A DNA stretch of 64,000 nucleotides from Micromonospora echinaurantiaca. Its GTDB lineage: Bacteria > Actinomycetota > Actinomycetes > Mycobacteriales > Micromonosporaceae. The notes below the pieces were generated by a model. That model saw nothing but the letters and a program-made list of their open reading frames with translations. It had not been told where the DNA came from and searched no databases. Positions 8,774-16,631 of the stretch are shown in pieces. Position numbers and translations under genes: made by a program. How positions within the stretch are numbered: position 1 is the first letter of the stretch; each line of letters opens with the position of its first letter. The stretch is from contig NZ_LT607750.1 of NCBI RefSeq assembly GCF_900090235.1, forward strand, positions 2,926,501 to 2,990,500, given 5' to 3'.

Positions 8774-10006
8774 TCAGACGAGGGTCGGTGCCGCAGCCGC
8801 CGCCGAGCGGTCGAGCGGGGCGTCGGCCGCCGAGACCACGTCGTAGCCCCACAGCCAGCCGCGCAGCCACAGGCCGTACGGGTCGGTCTTGGCGCGTTCG
8901 CGCATCTGGTCGTTGCGCCTGGCGATGGCGGCCGGGTCGCTGAGGTGGTAGACGGTCGCCATCTCCCGGGAGACCCGGGCGACCTCCGCCACCCGGCCCC
9001 ACCGGCGCTGCTGGAACTCGCGAAGTGACTCGGCGACGGCATCGACCGAGCCGCGGGCAAGGCACCGCGACAGCACGTACGCGTCCTCGAGCGCCTGGGT
9101 GGCGCCGTTGGCGAGGAACGGCCAGATCGGGTGCGCCGCGTCGCCCAGCAGCGCGATCCGCCCCACTGTCCACTGCTCCAGCAGCGGCCGGGTGAAGATG
9201 CCGGTGATGAACGGCGTCTCGATGGCGTTGACGATGGTGGCCAGCGGCTCGGTGGCGCCCGCGTACGAGCGACGGAGGTCCTCGATGTCGCCACGGGACT
9301 CCCACGCCTCCGAGCGGACCTCGCCGGACGGTACGGTGCCGACGAAGTTCATGTGGGTGCCACCGTTGACCCAGAAGACGACGCCGCTGCGGTCGGGCCC
9401 CCACCAGGCCGTGCAGCTCGGAGGAACGTCCACGCCCTCGAGGCGCTCGCGCGGGATGAGTGCCCGCCAACACACGTAACCGGAGGCATCCGGCTGCGTG
9501 GCGCCGAAGAGCTCCGCGCGCAGGGTCGATCGGATGCCGTCGGCTCCGATGACCACGTCCGCCTCGACCACGTCGCCCGCTGCGGTGGTGAGCCGGACGA
9601 CGTTTTCGTCCTGCTCCACCCCGGTGACGGCGGTGCCCAGTCGCAGCCGGGTGCGCACCACGGCCTTGTGCAGGATGTCGAGGAGGTGGTGGCGGTGGAT
9701 GTGGAAGAACGGCGCGCCGTAGGTCTTCTCACCCCACTCGCCGGCGCGCGTCTCCAGGATCAGCTCGCCGTCTTCGATGTCGTAGTAGTAGTTGCCCCCG
9801 CTGACGACGCCCCGCGCCCGCAGCTCGTCCTCCAGGCCGAGGTGCCGCAGCAGGCGGGCGCCGTTGTTGGAGACCTGGATACCCGCGCCGATCTCCGTGA
9901 ACTCGGGCGCCTGCTCCAGCAGGACGATGTCGTCGAAGCCCTGCCGCTCCAGGCACACGGCGGTGGCCAGTCCTCCGATTCCGCCGCCCACAATCGCAAT
10001 CCGCAT
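8774..10006 (-). CDS. FAD-dependent monooxygenase (salicylate / 6-hydroxynicotinate hydroxylase type)
   Basis: A 410-aa class A flavoprotein hydroxylase. The Rossmann FAD motif GGGIGG is at residues 7-12, the DG motif is in VVIGADGIRSTLR and the second FAD motif is GRIALLGDAAHP. The segment after GDAAHP reads IWPFLANGA, where most relatives have MTPYLAQGA, so the flavin/substrate loop differs. Enzymes of this type add one oxygen to an aromatic ring or carry out oxidative decarboxylation with NAD(P)H. It lies between the transporter ATPase (82-base gap) and the CoA ligase. It could hydroxylate the imported compound before CoA activation; the aromatic nature of that compound is inferred. Confidence 0.8.
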   Translation of the reverse strand: MRIAIVGGGIGGLATAVCLERQGFDDIVLLEQAPEFTEIGAGIQVSNNGARLLRHLGLEDELRARGVVSGGNYYYDIEDGELILETRAGEWGEKTYGAPFFHIHRHHLLDILHKAVVRTRLRLGTAVTGVEQDENVVRLTTAAGDVVEADVVIGADGIRSTLRAELFGATQPDASGYVCWRALIPRERLEGVDVPPSCTAWWGPDRSGVVFWVNGGTHMNFVGTVPSGEVRSEAWESRGDIEDLRRSYAGATEPLATIVNAIETPFITGIFTRPLLEQWTVGRIALLGDAAHPIWPFLANGATQALEDAYVLSRCLARGSVDAVAESLREFQQRRWGRVAEVARVSREMATVYHLSDPAAIARRNDQMRERAKTDPYGLWLRGWLWGYDVVSAADAPLDRSAAAAAPTLV

Positions 10007-10088
10007 CCCGTACGCCCTCTCGTTCCACCCGAGTTCCCTCGGTTGTGTCTGTCCGCCTCGTCCATGTCGGTCACCCGCCGGTCGTGGC

Positions 10089-10853
10089 TCAGCCGGCCGG
10101 GACGGTCGTCTCCTCGGCCAGTCGGGCCCGGATCTCGGTACTCACCGCGTCCAGCTCTGTCTGGCCACCCGCCCGTACCGGTGCGGCGTCGTACTCACAC
10201 AGCACGCGGGCCGGCCGGCCGAGCACGATGACCCGGTTGGCCACGGCGAATGCCTCTTCGATGCTGTGCGTGACGATGACGGCCGATGTCCCCGTCGACT
10301 CGCACAGCTCGACGAAATCGGCGCGCAGGCTACGGGCGGTGACCTCGTCGAGCGCCGAGAAGCTCTCGTCGAGGAAGATCAGCTCCGGCTTCACAGCGAA
10401 CGCGCGTGCCAGCGAGACGCGCTGACGCATTCCGCCACTCAACTGGCTCGGGTACTTGTGCAGGGCGTCCTGCAGATGTACCCGGCCGAGCCACTCCTCG
10501 GCGATCCGCCGTCGTTCGGCCTTCGGTCGCCGCAGGATCTCCAGGCCGACGGCCACATTGCCGAGCGACGTCCGCCACGGCAGCAGCCGCGGCGTCTGGA
10601 AGGCCATGGCGACCCGGCCCTGGAGCTGGGCGTGCTGCGCGTACGGGTCCAGCCCGAGGATTCGAACGCTGCCCGACGTCGGCCGCATCGAACCAACCAG
10701 CAGGGACAGGATGGTCGATTTGCCCGCGCCGGTCCGACCCATCAGCGCCACCCGCTCGCCGGGCCGCAGTCGCATGCTGAACCGGTCGACCGCGCGAAGC
10801 GAGTCGAAACTCACCGAAGCGTGATCGATGTCGATCAACGGTTCCTCAGTCAT
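10089..10853 (-). CDS. ABC transporter ATPase, nitrate/sulfonate/taurine type
   Basis: A 254-aa ATPase with Walker A GRTGAGKS (about 39-46), Q-loop FQTPRLLPW, signature LSGGMRQR, Walker B LIFLDES and the H-loop histidine in VTHS. The PRLLPW Q-loop is characteristic of the SsuB/TauB/NrtD/ThiZ group. The start ATG 10853 overlaps the permease stop (ATGA). Together with the permease and binding protein upstream it forms a complete importer feeding the downstream catabolic enzymes. Confidence 0.88.
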   Translation of the reverse strand: MTEEPLIDIDHASVSFDSLRAVDRFSMRLRPGERVALMGRTGAGKSTILSLLVGSMRPTSGSVRILGLDPYAQHAQLQGRVAMAFQTPRLLPWRTSLGNVAVGLEILRRPKAERRRIAEEWLGRVHLQDALHKYPSQLSGGMRQRVSLARAFAVKPELIFLDESFSALDEVTARSLRADFVELCESTGTSAVIVTHSIEEAFAVANRVIVLGRPARVLCEYDAAPVRAGGQTELDAVSTEIRARLAEETTVPAG

Positions 10854-11713
10854 CGGACGACCGCCTCTCTGCGCCACCTGAGCAGATACCGTTCGGCCAG
10901 ATCGACGACCGCCGTGAGGAGGAAGTTGAACACGATCAACACCACCGTCCAGGCGAAGATCAGGTCGATCCGGAAGTTTGCCTGTGCGAGCCCCATCGAG
11001 TAGCCGACACCAGCCGTCGCACCGATCAGCTCGGCGAACACGAGGATCCGCAGACAGAACGCGCCGGCGCTGCGGAGGGTCATCAGCATGTAGGTCAGCG
11101 ACTGCGGAACGAACAGCACCCGCAGGATCTGCAGGCGGGACGGCCGGAACTGGCCGATCCCCTCCATCAGTTCGTGGTCGATGTTGCGGATGCCCTCGAA
11201 GACCGCGACCACGAAGAACGGGACGCCGATGACGAAGACGATGAAGAAGATCCGCGCCTCGACGCTGTGCAGCCAGATGACCGACACCAGAATCCACGAC
11301 AACGCCGGGACCGCCTGCATGATGCCGAACACCGGCCGCAGCAGCTCGCCGACGGTGGTGCGGAACGCGCCCATCAGCAGGCCGATGACCCAGCCGGCGA
11401 CCATGGCACCCAGCAGCGCCCCGGTGAACCGTAGGACCGTGGCGATGATGTCGCCGCGCTCGTCGCGCAGGATCTCCAGCAGCGCCTGACCGATCGCCGG
11501 GAGGTCCGGGAAGACGTACTCCGGCATGAACAGGCTGGCTATCTGGATCCCGGCCAGCACGACCAGCAGCACCAGAGCGGTCCACAGGTGGGAACGCCGC
11601 GGAGCGAGTCGTCGTAGGCGTCCGCTCGCCGCAGGCGTCGGTGCCGGCCCAGGGGGCGCTTCCGGGTCAGTGTCTTGTCGGATCGGACGGGTGGTGGTTC
11701 CGGTGTTGGGCAA
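10850..11713 (-). CDS. ABC transporter permease, nitrate/sulfonate/taurine type
   Basis: A 287-aa permease with a proline-rich cytoplasmic N-terminus of about 40 residues followed by six membrane segments of the BPD_transp_1 fold. The coupling (EAA) loop is around EGIGQFRPSRLQILRVLFVP. The SsuC/TauC family is suggested by the motif MQAVPALSWI. It is coupled to the ATPase by an ATGA overlap and lies 41 bases after the binding-protein gene. Family members carry sulfonates, nitrate, pyrimidine precursors or aromatic acids, so the substrate cannot be set from the permease. Confidence 0.85.
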   Translation of the reverse strand: MPNTGTTTRPIRQDTDPEAPPGPAPTPAASGRLRRLAPRRSHLWTALVLLVVLAGIQIASLFMPEYVFPDLPAIGQALLEILRDERGDIIATVLRFTGALLGAMVAGWVIGLLMGAFRTTVGELLRPVFGIMQAVPALSWILVSVIWLHSVEARIFFIVFVIGVPFFVVAVFEGIRNIDHELMEGIGQFRPSRLQILRVLFVPQSLTYMLMTLRSAGAFCLRILVFAELIGATAGVGYSMGLAQANFRIDLIFAWTVVLIVFNFLLTAVVDLAERYLLRWRREAVVR

Positions 11714-11754
11714 GGCCTGCCCCTCTCACTGCCTGGCTGTGGGTGGTCGGTGTG

Positions 11755-12735
11755 TCAGTTCGATCCGCCGTAGAACCGCGCCGGTGGCTCCTTCTCGTCG
11801 GTGCCGGTCCGGTGGATCAGCGCGAGCTGCTCCTTGAGCTGGGTCACGACCTCACCGTCGACCGGCTTCACGACGAAGGCGTGCACCGACTGCTGCATCA
11901 CGTTGGCCGCGGTTCCCGCCTTGAAGCCCTGCTTGGTGGCGTACTTGTCGGCCTCCTCCGGGTGCTCGTTCAGCCATTGGGCCGCCTCCTGCAGCCGCTC
12001 GACGGCGCGCTGCTCGGCGTCCTTGCTGACGCTGTCACGGACCGCGAGGACGAGCTGCCACCCGGTGCCGAAGGTCTCGCCGGGCTTGGCGTCCGATGAG
12101 CTGAACGCCACCCTCATCCCGGGGTTGGCCCGCACGGCCGAGGTGACGGCCGGTTCCCAGCCGACCGCGAAGTCCGCGGTGCCCGCGGCCACCTGCGTCA
12201 CGCCGCTCTCGGCGTTGGGCACGTTGACGACCTCGAAGTCCTCGCCCTCCTTGACCCCGAACTTGTCGGCGAGCAGGGCCTTGGTGATGCGCCATCCGCC
12301 GCTGGTGGTGATCGCGGCGATGCGCTTGCCCTTGAGGTGCTCGGCTGACGTGATCTCCGACTTGCCGACCAGCGCGGTGGAGTTCGGCGAGACGGTCGCG
12401 GCAATGTGGATCGGTGCGCCCTTCGCGGCCTGGCTCGCGAACACGTCCGGGCCGCCGATGGTCATGTCGGCTTTGCCGGAGAGCACGTCGGTGTACAGCT
12501 GCTGGAGATCGGAGTAGTTGTTGACTTTCAACTGGTCGTCGTTCGCGGCGGTCTCGGCGACGCGGTCGGTCAGGACGACGCTGAAGCCGCGCGTCCACGA
12601 GCCGATCACGTACTGCTTGTCACCGCCTCCACCAGCATCCGAGGCCGCCCCGCATCCGCTCATCGCGAGCGCGAGCCCGGCAACGAGCAGCACGCGGACA
12701 TGTCTTGTCGTCCATCGACTCCGGCCACCACGCAT
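11755..12735 (-). CDS. ABC transporter substrate-binding lipoprotein (SsuA/TauA/NMT1 type)
   Basis: I start at ATG 12735 (326 aa) because GGGAGG sits 6 bases upstream; an earlier in-frame ATG (12759) lacks a site. The lipoprotein signal ends with the lipobox AMSGC, followed by a Gly-rich linker. The mature protein has the periplasmic-binding fold of the NMT1/SsuA group (DLQQLYTDVLSGKADMTIGG near the start of the mature domain). It captures the solute for the coupled permease/ATPase. It is the first gene of the leftward catabolic run, and its promoter must lie in the 120-base gap shared with the divergent IclR gene. Confidence 0.85.
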   Translation of the reverse strand: MRGGRSRWTTRHVRVLLVAGLALAMSGCGAASDAGGGGDKQYVIGSWTRGFSVVLTDRVAETAANDDQLKVNNYSDLQQLYTDVLSGKADMTIGGPDVFASQAAKGAPIHIAATVSPNSTALVGKSEITSAEHLKGKRIAAITTSGGWRITKALLADKFGVKEGEDFEVVNVPNAESGVTQVAAGTADFAVGWEPAVTSAVRANPGMRVAFSSSDAKPGETFGTGWQLVLAVRDSVSKDAEQRAVERLQEAAQWLNEHPEEADKYATKQGFKAGTAANVMQQSVHAFVVKPVDGEVVTQLKEQLALIHRTGTDEKEPPARFYGGSN

Positions 12736-12855
12736 GGGGCGCCTCCCGAAGATTTCCATAATGTGGAGGTTGCTTCTACAAGGTGGAGCCACTGTAAGAT
12801 GCACCACACCAGCAGTCAATAGAGGTCTTCACGTAGCTGACCTGGGGGTAGACGA
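12736..12855. promoter_or_regulatory. Divergent promoter region with candidate IclR operator
   Basis: This 120-base gap separates the divergent binding-protein gene and the IclR gene and is clearly more A/T-rich than its flanks. It contains TCCA-TAATG-TGGA (12755-12767), an interrupted inverted repeat resembling IclR-family TGGAA/TTCCA half-sites. The GTGGAG element recurs about 19 bases further on (12783-12788). Because IclR regulators usually act on their divergent neighbours, this is the likely operator, but the match is short. Confidence 0.4.
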
Positions 12856-13689
12856 GTGAGCGGCGATGGCGCACGTTCAGGAGCGCAGGCGGTGTACCGG
12901 GCGCTCGCCGTGTTGGACGCGTTCAGCTCGGCACGACCAGCAATGACGATCACGGAGCTCGCCGAGGCGACATCACTGACCGCTCCGACCGCGCACCGCA
13001 TCGCACTCGCCCTGGTCGACCGGGGTTTCCTCACACGTGACGAGGTCTCCCGACGGTTCAGCGTCGGCCCCGCCGTGCTCCGGCTGGCGCAGCTGACCGA
13101 CATCGGCCACTCCGCGTTCGCACACATCGGCCCCCTCCTCGAGACCCTCAGAGCGGAGACCGGGGAGACTGTGGGCCTGCACGTACGCGTGGGGACCCGT
13201 CGGGTCTGCGTCCTGGAACTGGAAAGTCCACACCGCGTCCGGGTGGTGTCCGGCATCGGGCACACGTATCCGCTGACAGCGGCTGCGGCGAGCAAGGCAA
13301 TCCTCGCCTGGCTACGACCGGATCAGATCGAATCGGCGCTCGGCGAGGCTCCACCGGAGCTCGATCAGGCGAAGCTCCGCGCCGACCTGCGGCAGGCGCG
13401 CCAGGACGGGTACGCGATCAGTTACGGCGAAACCATTCCCGGCGCGCATGCCGTCGCCGCACCCGTACTCGACTCGAGCGGCGAGGCGACCGCCAGCGTC
13501 AACGTCACCGGACCAGCCGACCGGCTACCGGAGGCACGACTGCGCAAGATCGGCACGGGTCTGTCGCAGAAGCTCCACCTCATACATCAATCGCGCCACG
13601 TTCCCCCACAGACGACCGCCCCGGAGGACTTCGCACATGTTCGCAGTGACGGTGACCAGCGGCTGCTCTCTCGAATGGACAGAGGTTGA
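12856..13689 (+). CDS. IclR-family transcriptional regulator
   Basis: A 277-aa regulator starting at GTG 12856. The N-terminal winged helix (about 10-70) contains AVLDAFSS and the recognition helix region LTAPTAHRIALAL. The C-terminal effector domain has the family features VRVVSGIGHTYPLTAAAASKAILA and GYAISYGETIPGAHAVAAPV. IclR proteins typically sense small aromatic or carboxylic acids and control adjacent catabolic operons. Here it would control the leftward importer/ligase/mutase operon and its own operon with the quinone oxidoreductase, whose start lies inside the last 53 bases of this gene. Confidence 0.88.
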   Translation: MSGDGARSGAQAVYRALAVLDAFSSARPAMTITELAEATSLTAPTAHRIALALVDRGFLTRDEVSRRFSVGPAVLRLAQLTDIGHSAFAHIGPLLETLRAETGETVGLHVRVGTRRVCVLELESPHRVRVVSGIGHTYPLTAAAASKAILAWLRPDQIESALGEAPPELDQAKLRADLRQARQDGYAISYGETIPGAHAVAAPVLDSSGEATASVNVTGPADRLPEARLRKIGTGLSQKLHLIHQSRHVPPQTTAPEDFAHVRSDGDQRLLSRMDRG

Positions 13690-14677
13690 CGCGCCTACGC
13701 CCGGGACGAACGACGTCCTCATCCGCGTCGCGGCCTCCGCGCTGAACAGGGCGGACGTCCTACAGCGCAAGGGTCTGTACCCCCCGCCCGCCGGCGCGTC
13801 ACCGGTGCTCGGCCTCGAGTGCGCAGGCGAGATCGTCGCGGTCGGTGCGGCGGTCTCGACCCGCCGAGTCGGTGAACGGGTCTGCGCCCTGCTCGACGGC
13901 GGCGGATACGCCGAATACGTCTGCGTGAACGAAGCCCTGACACTTCCGGTGCCCGCGGGCATGTCCACGACGGTCGCCGCCGCCCTGCCGGAGGTGGCGG
14001 CCACCGTGTGGTCCAACCTCGTGATGGTCGGCCAGGTCCAGCCGGGCACCACCGTCCTCGTCCAGGGCGGCGCAAGCGGCATCGGTACGACCGCCATCCA
14101 GGCTGCCGCCGCGCTGGGCTGTCGGGTCTTCGCCACCGCCGGAACCGAGGCGAAGGCCAAGGTCTGTGTCGAACTCGGTGCCGAGGACGCCTGGAACTAC
14201 CGGGACGAAGACCTGCCCTCGCGGGTCCTCGAGGCAACCGGCGGCCGGGGATGTGATCTCGTCCTCGACAACATGGGGCCGAGCAACCTGGACCGGACCG
14301 TTGACCTTCTCGCGCGGAAGGGGCGGATCGTCATCATCGGATCCCAGGGCGGCCGGCAGGGCGCCTTCAACGTCGGGCCTTTCATGGCCAAGCAGGCGAC
14401 CATCCATGCCACATCCCTGCGCCAGCGCGGGCGAACGGAGAAAGCCGAGATCGTCCGGGCCACCAAGGCAGCCTTCTGGCCGTTGATCGAATCCGGGACA
14501 CTCCAGCCCGTCATCGATTCACAGTTCCTCATGTCGGACGCACTCGCGGCGCACAGCTACCTGGAAAGTGGCGTACACATCGGCAAGGTCCTGTTGACGC
14601 AGGAGCCGAGCGTGGCCGCCGACAGCCTCCACGGATCTCATCCGCTCTCGCCGGCACGACGGGCTCTCACCGTGTAA
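13637..14677 (+). CDS. NADPH:quinone oxidoreductase (zinc-free MDR family)
   Basis: 346 aa from ATG 13637, chosen because GGAGG lies 9 bases upstream; it overlaps the end of the IclR gene in another frame. It is a medium-chain reductase of the quinone oxidoreductase/PIG3 branch. It has ALNRADVLQRKGLYPPP near residue 40, the GroES-like domain, a nucleotide-binding motif GGASGIGTTAIQ (about 147-158) and a C-terminal IHATSLRQR block typical of PIG3-like enzymes. Zinc ligands of alcohol dehydrogenases are absent. It reduces quinones or enones with NADPH, possibly an intermediate of the neighbouring pathway. The last 25 residues are a poorly conserved tail. Confidence 0.85.
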   Translation: MFAVTVTSGCSLEWTEVDAPTPGTNDVLIRVAASALNRADVLQRKGLYPPPAGASPVLGLECAGEIVAVGAAVSTRRVGERVCALLDGGGYAEYVCVNEALTLPVPAGMSTTVAAALPEVAATVWSNLVMVGQVQPGTTVLVQGGASGIGTTAIQAAAALGCRVFATAGTEAKAKVCVELGAEDAWNYRDEDLPSRVLEATGGRGCDLVLDNMGPSNLDRTVDLLARKGRIVIIGSQGGRQGAFNVGPFMAKQATIHATSLRQRGRTEKAEIVRATKAAFWPLIESGTLQPVIDSQFLMSDALAAHSYLESGVHIGKVLLTQEPSVAADSLHGSHPLSPARRALTV

Positions 14678-14937
14678 GCAGCAGGGTGCGACCAGGGGTC
14701 CGGTGATCCGCGCAGCCCGGACAGCGGGTCGTCAAGGTCCCGCCGCTGCTCCGAACTGCCGTCGGTGAGCTCGTCCGAGGGCTGCGACGGCTGCAGGACT
14801 TTGACGTCAGCTCACCAACACTACGTATCCTCGACCGGCCGCCGGGGCGACGACCCGGCCGCCTCCGGTCCCGGTGCGCCCACCAAACAGCCGCGAGGGG
14901 GTGGTCCGGCGGCGGGAGCAGGGAAGGCGGTCCACGC
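14678..14937. other. Intergenic region before the LysR gene
   Basis: 260 bases between two rightward genes. I see no coding signal and no clear terminator. A TGACGTCA palindrome (near 14802-14809) about 130 bases before the LysR start could be regulatory but is too short to call. GGAAGG about 10 bases before ATG 14938 is a plausible ribosome site. Confidence 0.3.
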
Positions 14938-15951
14938 ATGTTCAACACGGCACGCCTGCAGGTCGTGCTGGAGATCGCCCGGCACGGCACGATCGTCGCC
15001 GCGGCCGAGCAGCTCCGGCTCAGCCCGTCCGCGGTCTCCCACCAGCTCGCCACCCTGGAGCAGGAAGCCGGCGTGGCGCTGGTGGACCGGGGGCCGCGCA
15101 GCCTGCGGCTCACGGTGGCGGGCCAGCGCCTGGCCGACTACGCCCAGCAGATCGCCGATCTGATGTCGGCGGCCCGCGACGAGCTGTCCGCGCACGGGGA
15201 GGGCCGGCGGGGGGTGCTGCGGATCGGCTTCTTCGCCACCGCCGGCACGGAACTGCTGCCGCGCGCCCTGTCGAGCTTCACCGCCGAGCATCCCCAGGTC
15301 GAGCTGGCCCTGATCCTGGGCCAGCCGCCGGAGCTGCTGCCCCGCCTCAACCAGGGTGAACTGGACCTCGTGGTGGTGTTCAACCATCCGCTGAGCCCGG
15401 TCCGGGAGGCGTCCTCCCCGGCGGTCTCCCCGCTGATGGTGGACCCGCAGCTGGTGGTGCTGCCGGCACACCACCCGCTCGCCGGGCGGCGGCGGCTACG
15501 GCTCACCGACCTGGCCGACGAACCGTGGATCACCACCCTCGGCGTGCGGGACGAGGTGTCCGTGCTGGAACTGGCGGCCCGGGCCGAGGGGTTCCAGCCC
15601 CGGATCCGCTGCCGCAGCGACCACTACGAGGTGGTGCTGGGCCTGGTCCGGGCCGGCGTCGGCGTCGCGCTGGTGCCGTCGCTGGGACTGCGCAACCCGG
15701 GCGGGGTGGCGGTCCGTCCGCTCACCCACGCCAACCTGCACCGGGAGATCGGGGTCGCCCTGCGTCCCGGCAACCCGAATCCGGTGGTCGGCAGCTTCGT
15801 CGACCGGCTGACCGACGCCGCGGCGGGGCTCAGTCAGGAGTTGGCCGAGCGTTGGTCGCCGGCGAGCCGGTCGACCGCCGTACCCCAACGGCGCAGCTCC
15901 GCCACCGCGGCCCGCTCCGCGCCGGGCGGGAACGCCGCGACCACGGCGTAG
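14938..15951 (+). CDS. LysR-family transcriptional regulator
   Basis: A 337-aa LTTR. The N-terminal winged helix has VLEIARHGTIVAAAEQL and SPSAVSHQLATLEQEAG (about 1-60), then a linker helix and a periplasmic-binding-like effector domain with LPAHHPLAGRRRLRLTDL and GLVRAGVGVALVPSLG. The final 40 residues are Ser/Ala/Arg-rich and lie antisense to the end of the beta-lactamase-like gene, with which the 3' ends overlap by 118 bases. It faces the amino acid transporter/aminoacylase operon and is its most likely local regulator, although LTTRs more often lie divergent to their targets. Confidence 0.85.
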   Translation: MFNTARLQVVLEIARHGTIVAAAEQLRLSPSAVSHQLATLEQEAGVALVDRGPRSLRLTVAGQRLADYAQQIADLMSAARDELSAHGEGRRGVLRIGFFATAGTELLPRALSSFTAEHPQVELALILGQPPELLPRLNQGELDLVVVFNHPLSPVREASSPAVSPLMVDPQLVVLPAHHPLAGRRRLRLTDLADEPWITTLGVRDEVSVLELAARAEGFQPRIRCRSDHYEVVLGLVRAGVGVALVPSLGLRNPGGVAVRPLTHANLHREIGVALRPGNPNPVVGSFVDRLTDAAAGLSQELAERWSPASRSTAVPQRRSSATAARSAPGGNAATTA

Positions 15952-16631
15952 ACGACGGTGTGCGGGCCGACGACGATGCCGGCGTCGGCGCGTACGCCGC
16001 TGTCGGTGCCGGTCTTGTTCGCCACCCGGACTCCGCCGGTCGACCAGGGGTCGTGCCGGATGGTGTCGGCGACGAGCGTGCGGTCGGTGTTGCCGGCGAG
16101 CCACCCGTGTAGCAGCTCCGACGCCCGCGGGCTCTGCCAGGTCCCGGTCGCCACGTCGGTGAGGAAGGTGCAGAGGTCGTGCGCGGTGCCGGTGGCGAAG
16201 GTCGGCGGTACGTCGGGGCCGCGGGTGGCCCGGATCCGGTCGTGCACGGTGGTGGCGCGCAGGCCGCTGGTGCGGGCCAGGTGCTGCACGGCCTCCAGGG
16301 TCACCAGCCGCAGCAGCGCGTTCGTGGCGGCGTTGTCGCTGACCGCGGCGACCGCGGTGGTGAGGTCGGCGACGGTCCACCGGCGCGGTGAGAGCAGGCC
16401 GAGCAGGCCCGTCCCGCCCACCGCTCGGTCGTCGTCGAGCAGGTCGACCGGCTGCTCGGCGGTGAGGGTCCCGGCGGCGAGGCGGCGGGCGACCTCGCCG
16501 AGCAGCAGGACCTTCCCGACGCTGGCCAGCGGTAGGACCAGGTCCGGGTCGAGCGAGAGCGTGCGCCCGTCGTCCAGCCGCCGGACCATCGCCCCGATCC
16601 GCACCGGGGCCGCCGGGCCGCCGCTGGTCAC
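15834..16631 (-). CDS. Beta-lactamase-fold serine hydrolase (class A-like, apparently cytoplasmic)
   Basis: 265 aa from GTG 16631, overlapping the aminoacylase stop as GTGA. The serine beta-lactamase/DD-peptidase signature residues are present: SVGK (Ser37-Lys40), SDN (98-100) and KTG (206-208). No signal peptide or lipobox precedes Ser37, and I see no ExxxN omega-loop motif, so antibiotic hydrolysis is unlikely and the protein seems to stay in the cytoplasm. As last gene of an operon for amino acid uptake and D-aminoacyl hydrolysis it may cleave D-amino-acid amides or peptides (inference). The 3' end overlaps the convergent LysR gene by 118 bases. Confidence 0.8.
   Translation of the reverse strand: MTSGGPAAPVRIGAMVRRLDDGRTLSLDPDLVLPLASVGKVLLLGEVARRLAAGTLTAEQPVDLLDDDRAVGGTGLLGLLSPRRWTVADLTTAVAAVSDNAATNALLRLVTLEAVQHLARTSGLRATTVHDRIRATRGPDVPPTFATGTAHDLCTFLTDVATGTWQSPRASELLHGWLAGNTDRTLVADTIRHDPWSTGGVRVANKTGTDSGVRADAGIVVGPHTVVYAVVAAFPPGAERAAVAELRRWGTAVDRLAGDQRSANS

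Noticed and set aside
10854..11585. Apparent N-terminal extension joining the ABC ATPase to an upstream frame (498 codons in total)
   Set aside because: The extension is the out-of-frame shadow of the permease gene; the ATPase start at 10853 has the usual ATGA overlap.
7212..12735. Cobalamin riboswitch or B12 small subunit near the mutase
   Set aside because: No B12-box-like element was seen in the gaps and no protein with a DxHxxG B12-binding pattern was found in the window.
15834..16631. Antibiotic-resistance beta-lactamase
   Set aside because: No signal peptide, no omega-loop Glu, and operon context with D-amino-acid metabolism argue against a resistance role.
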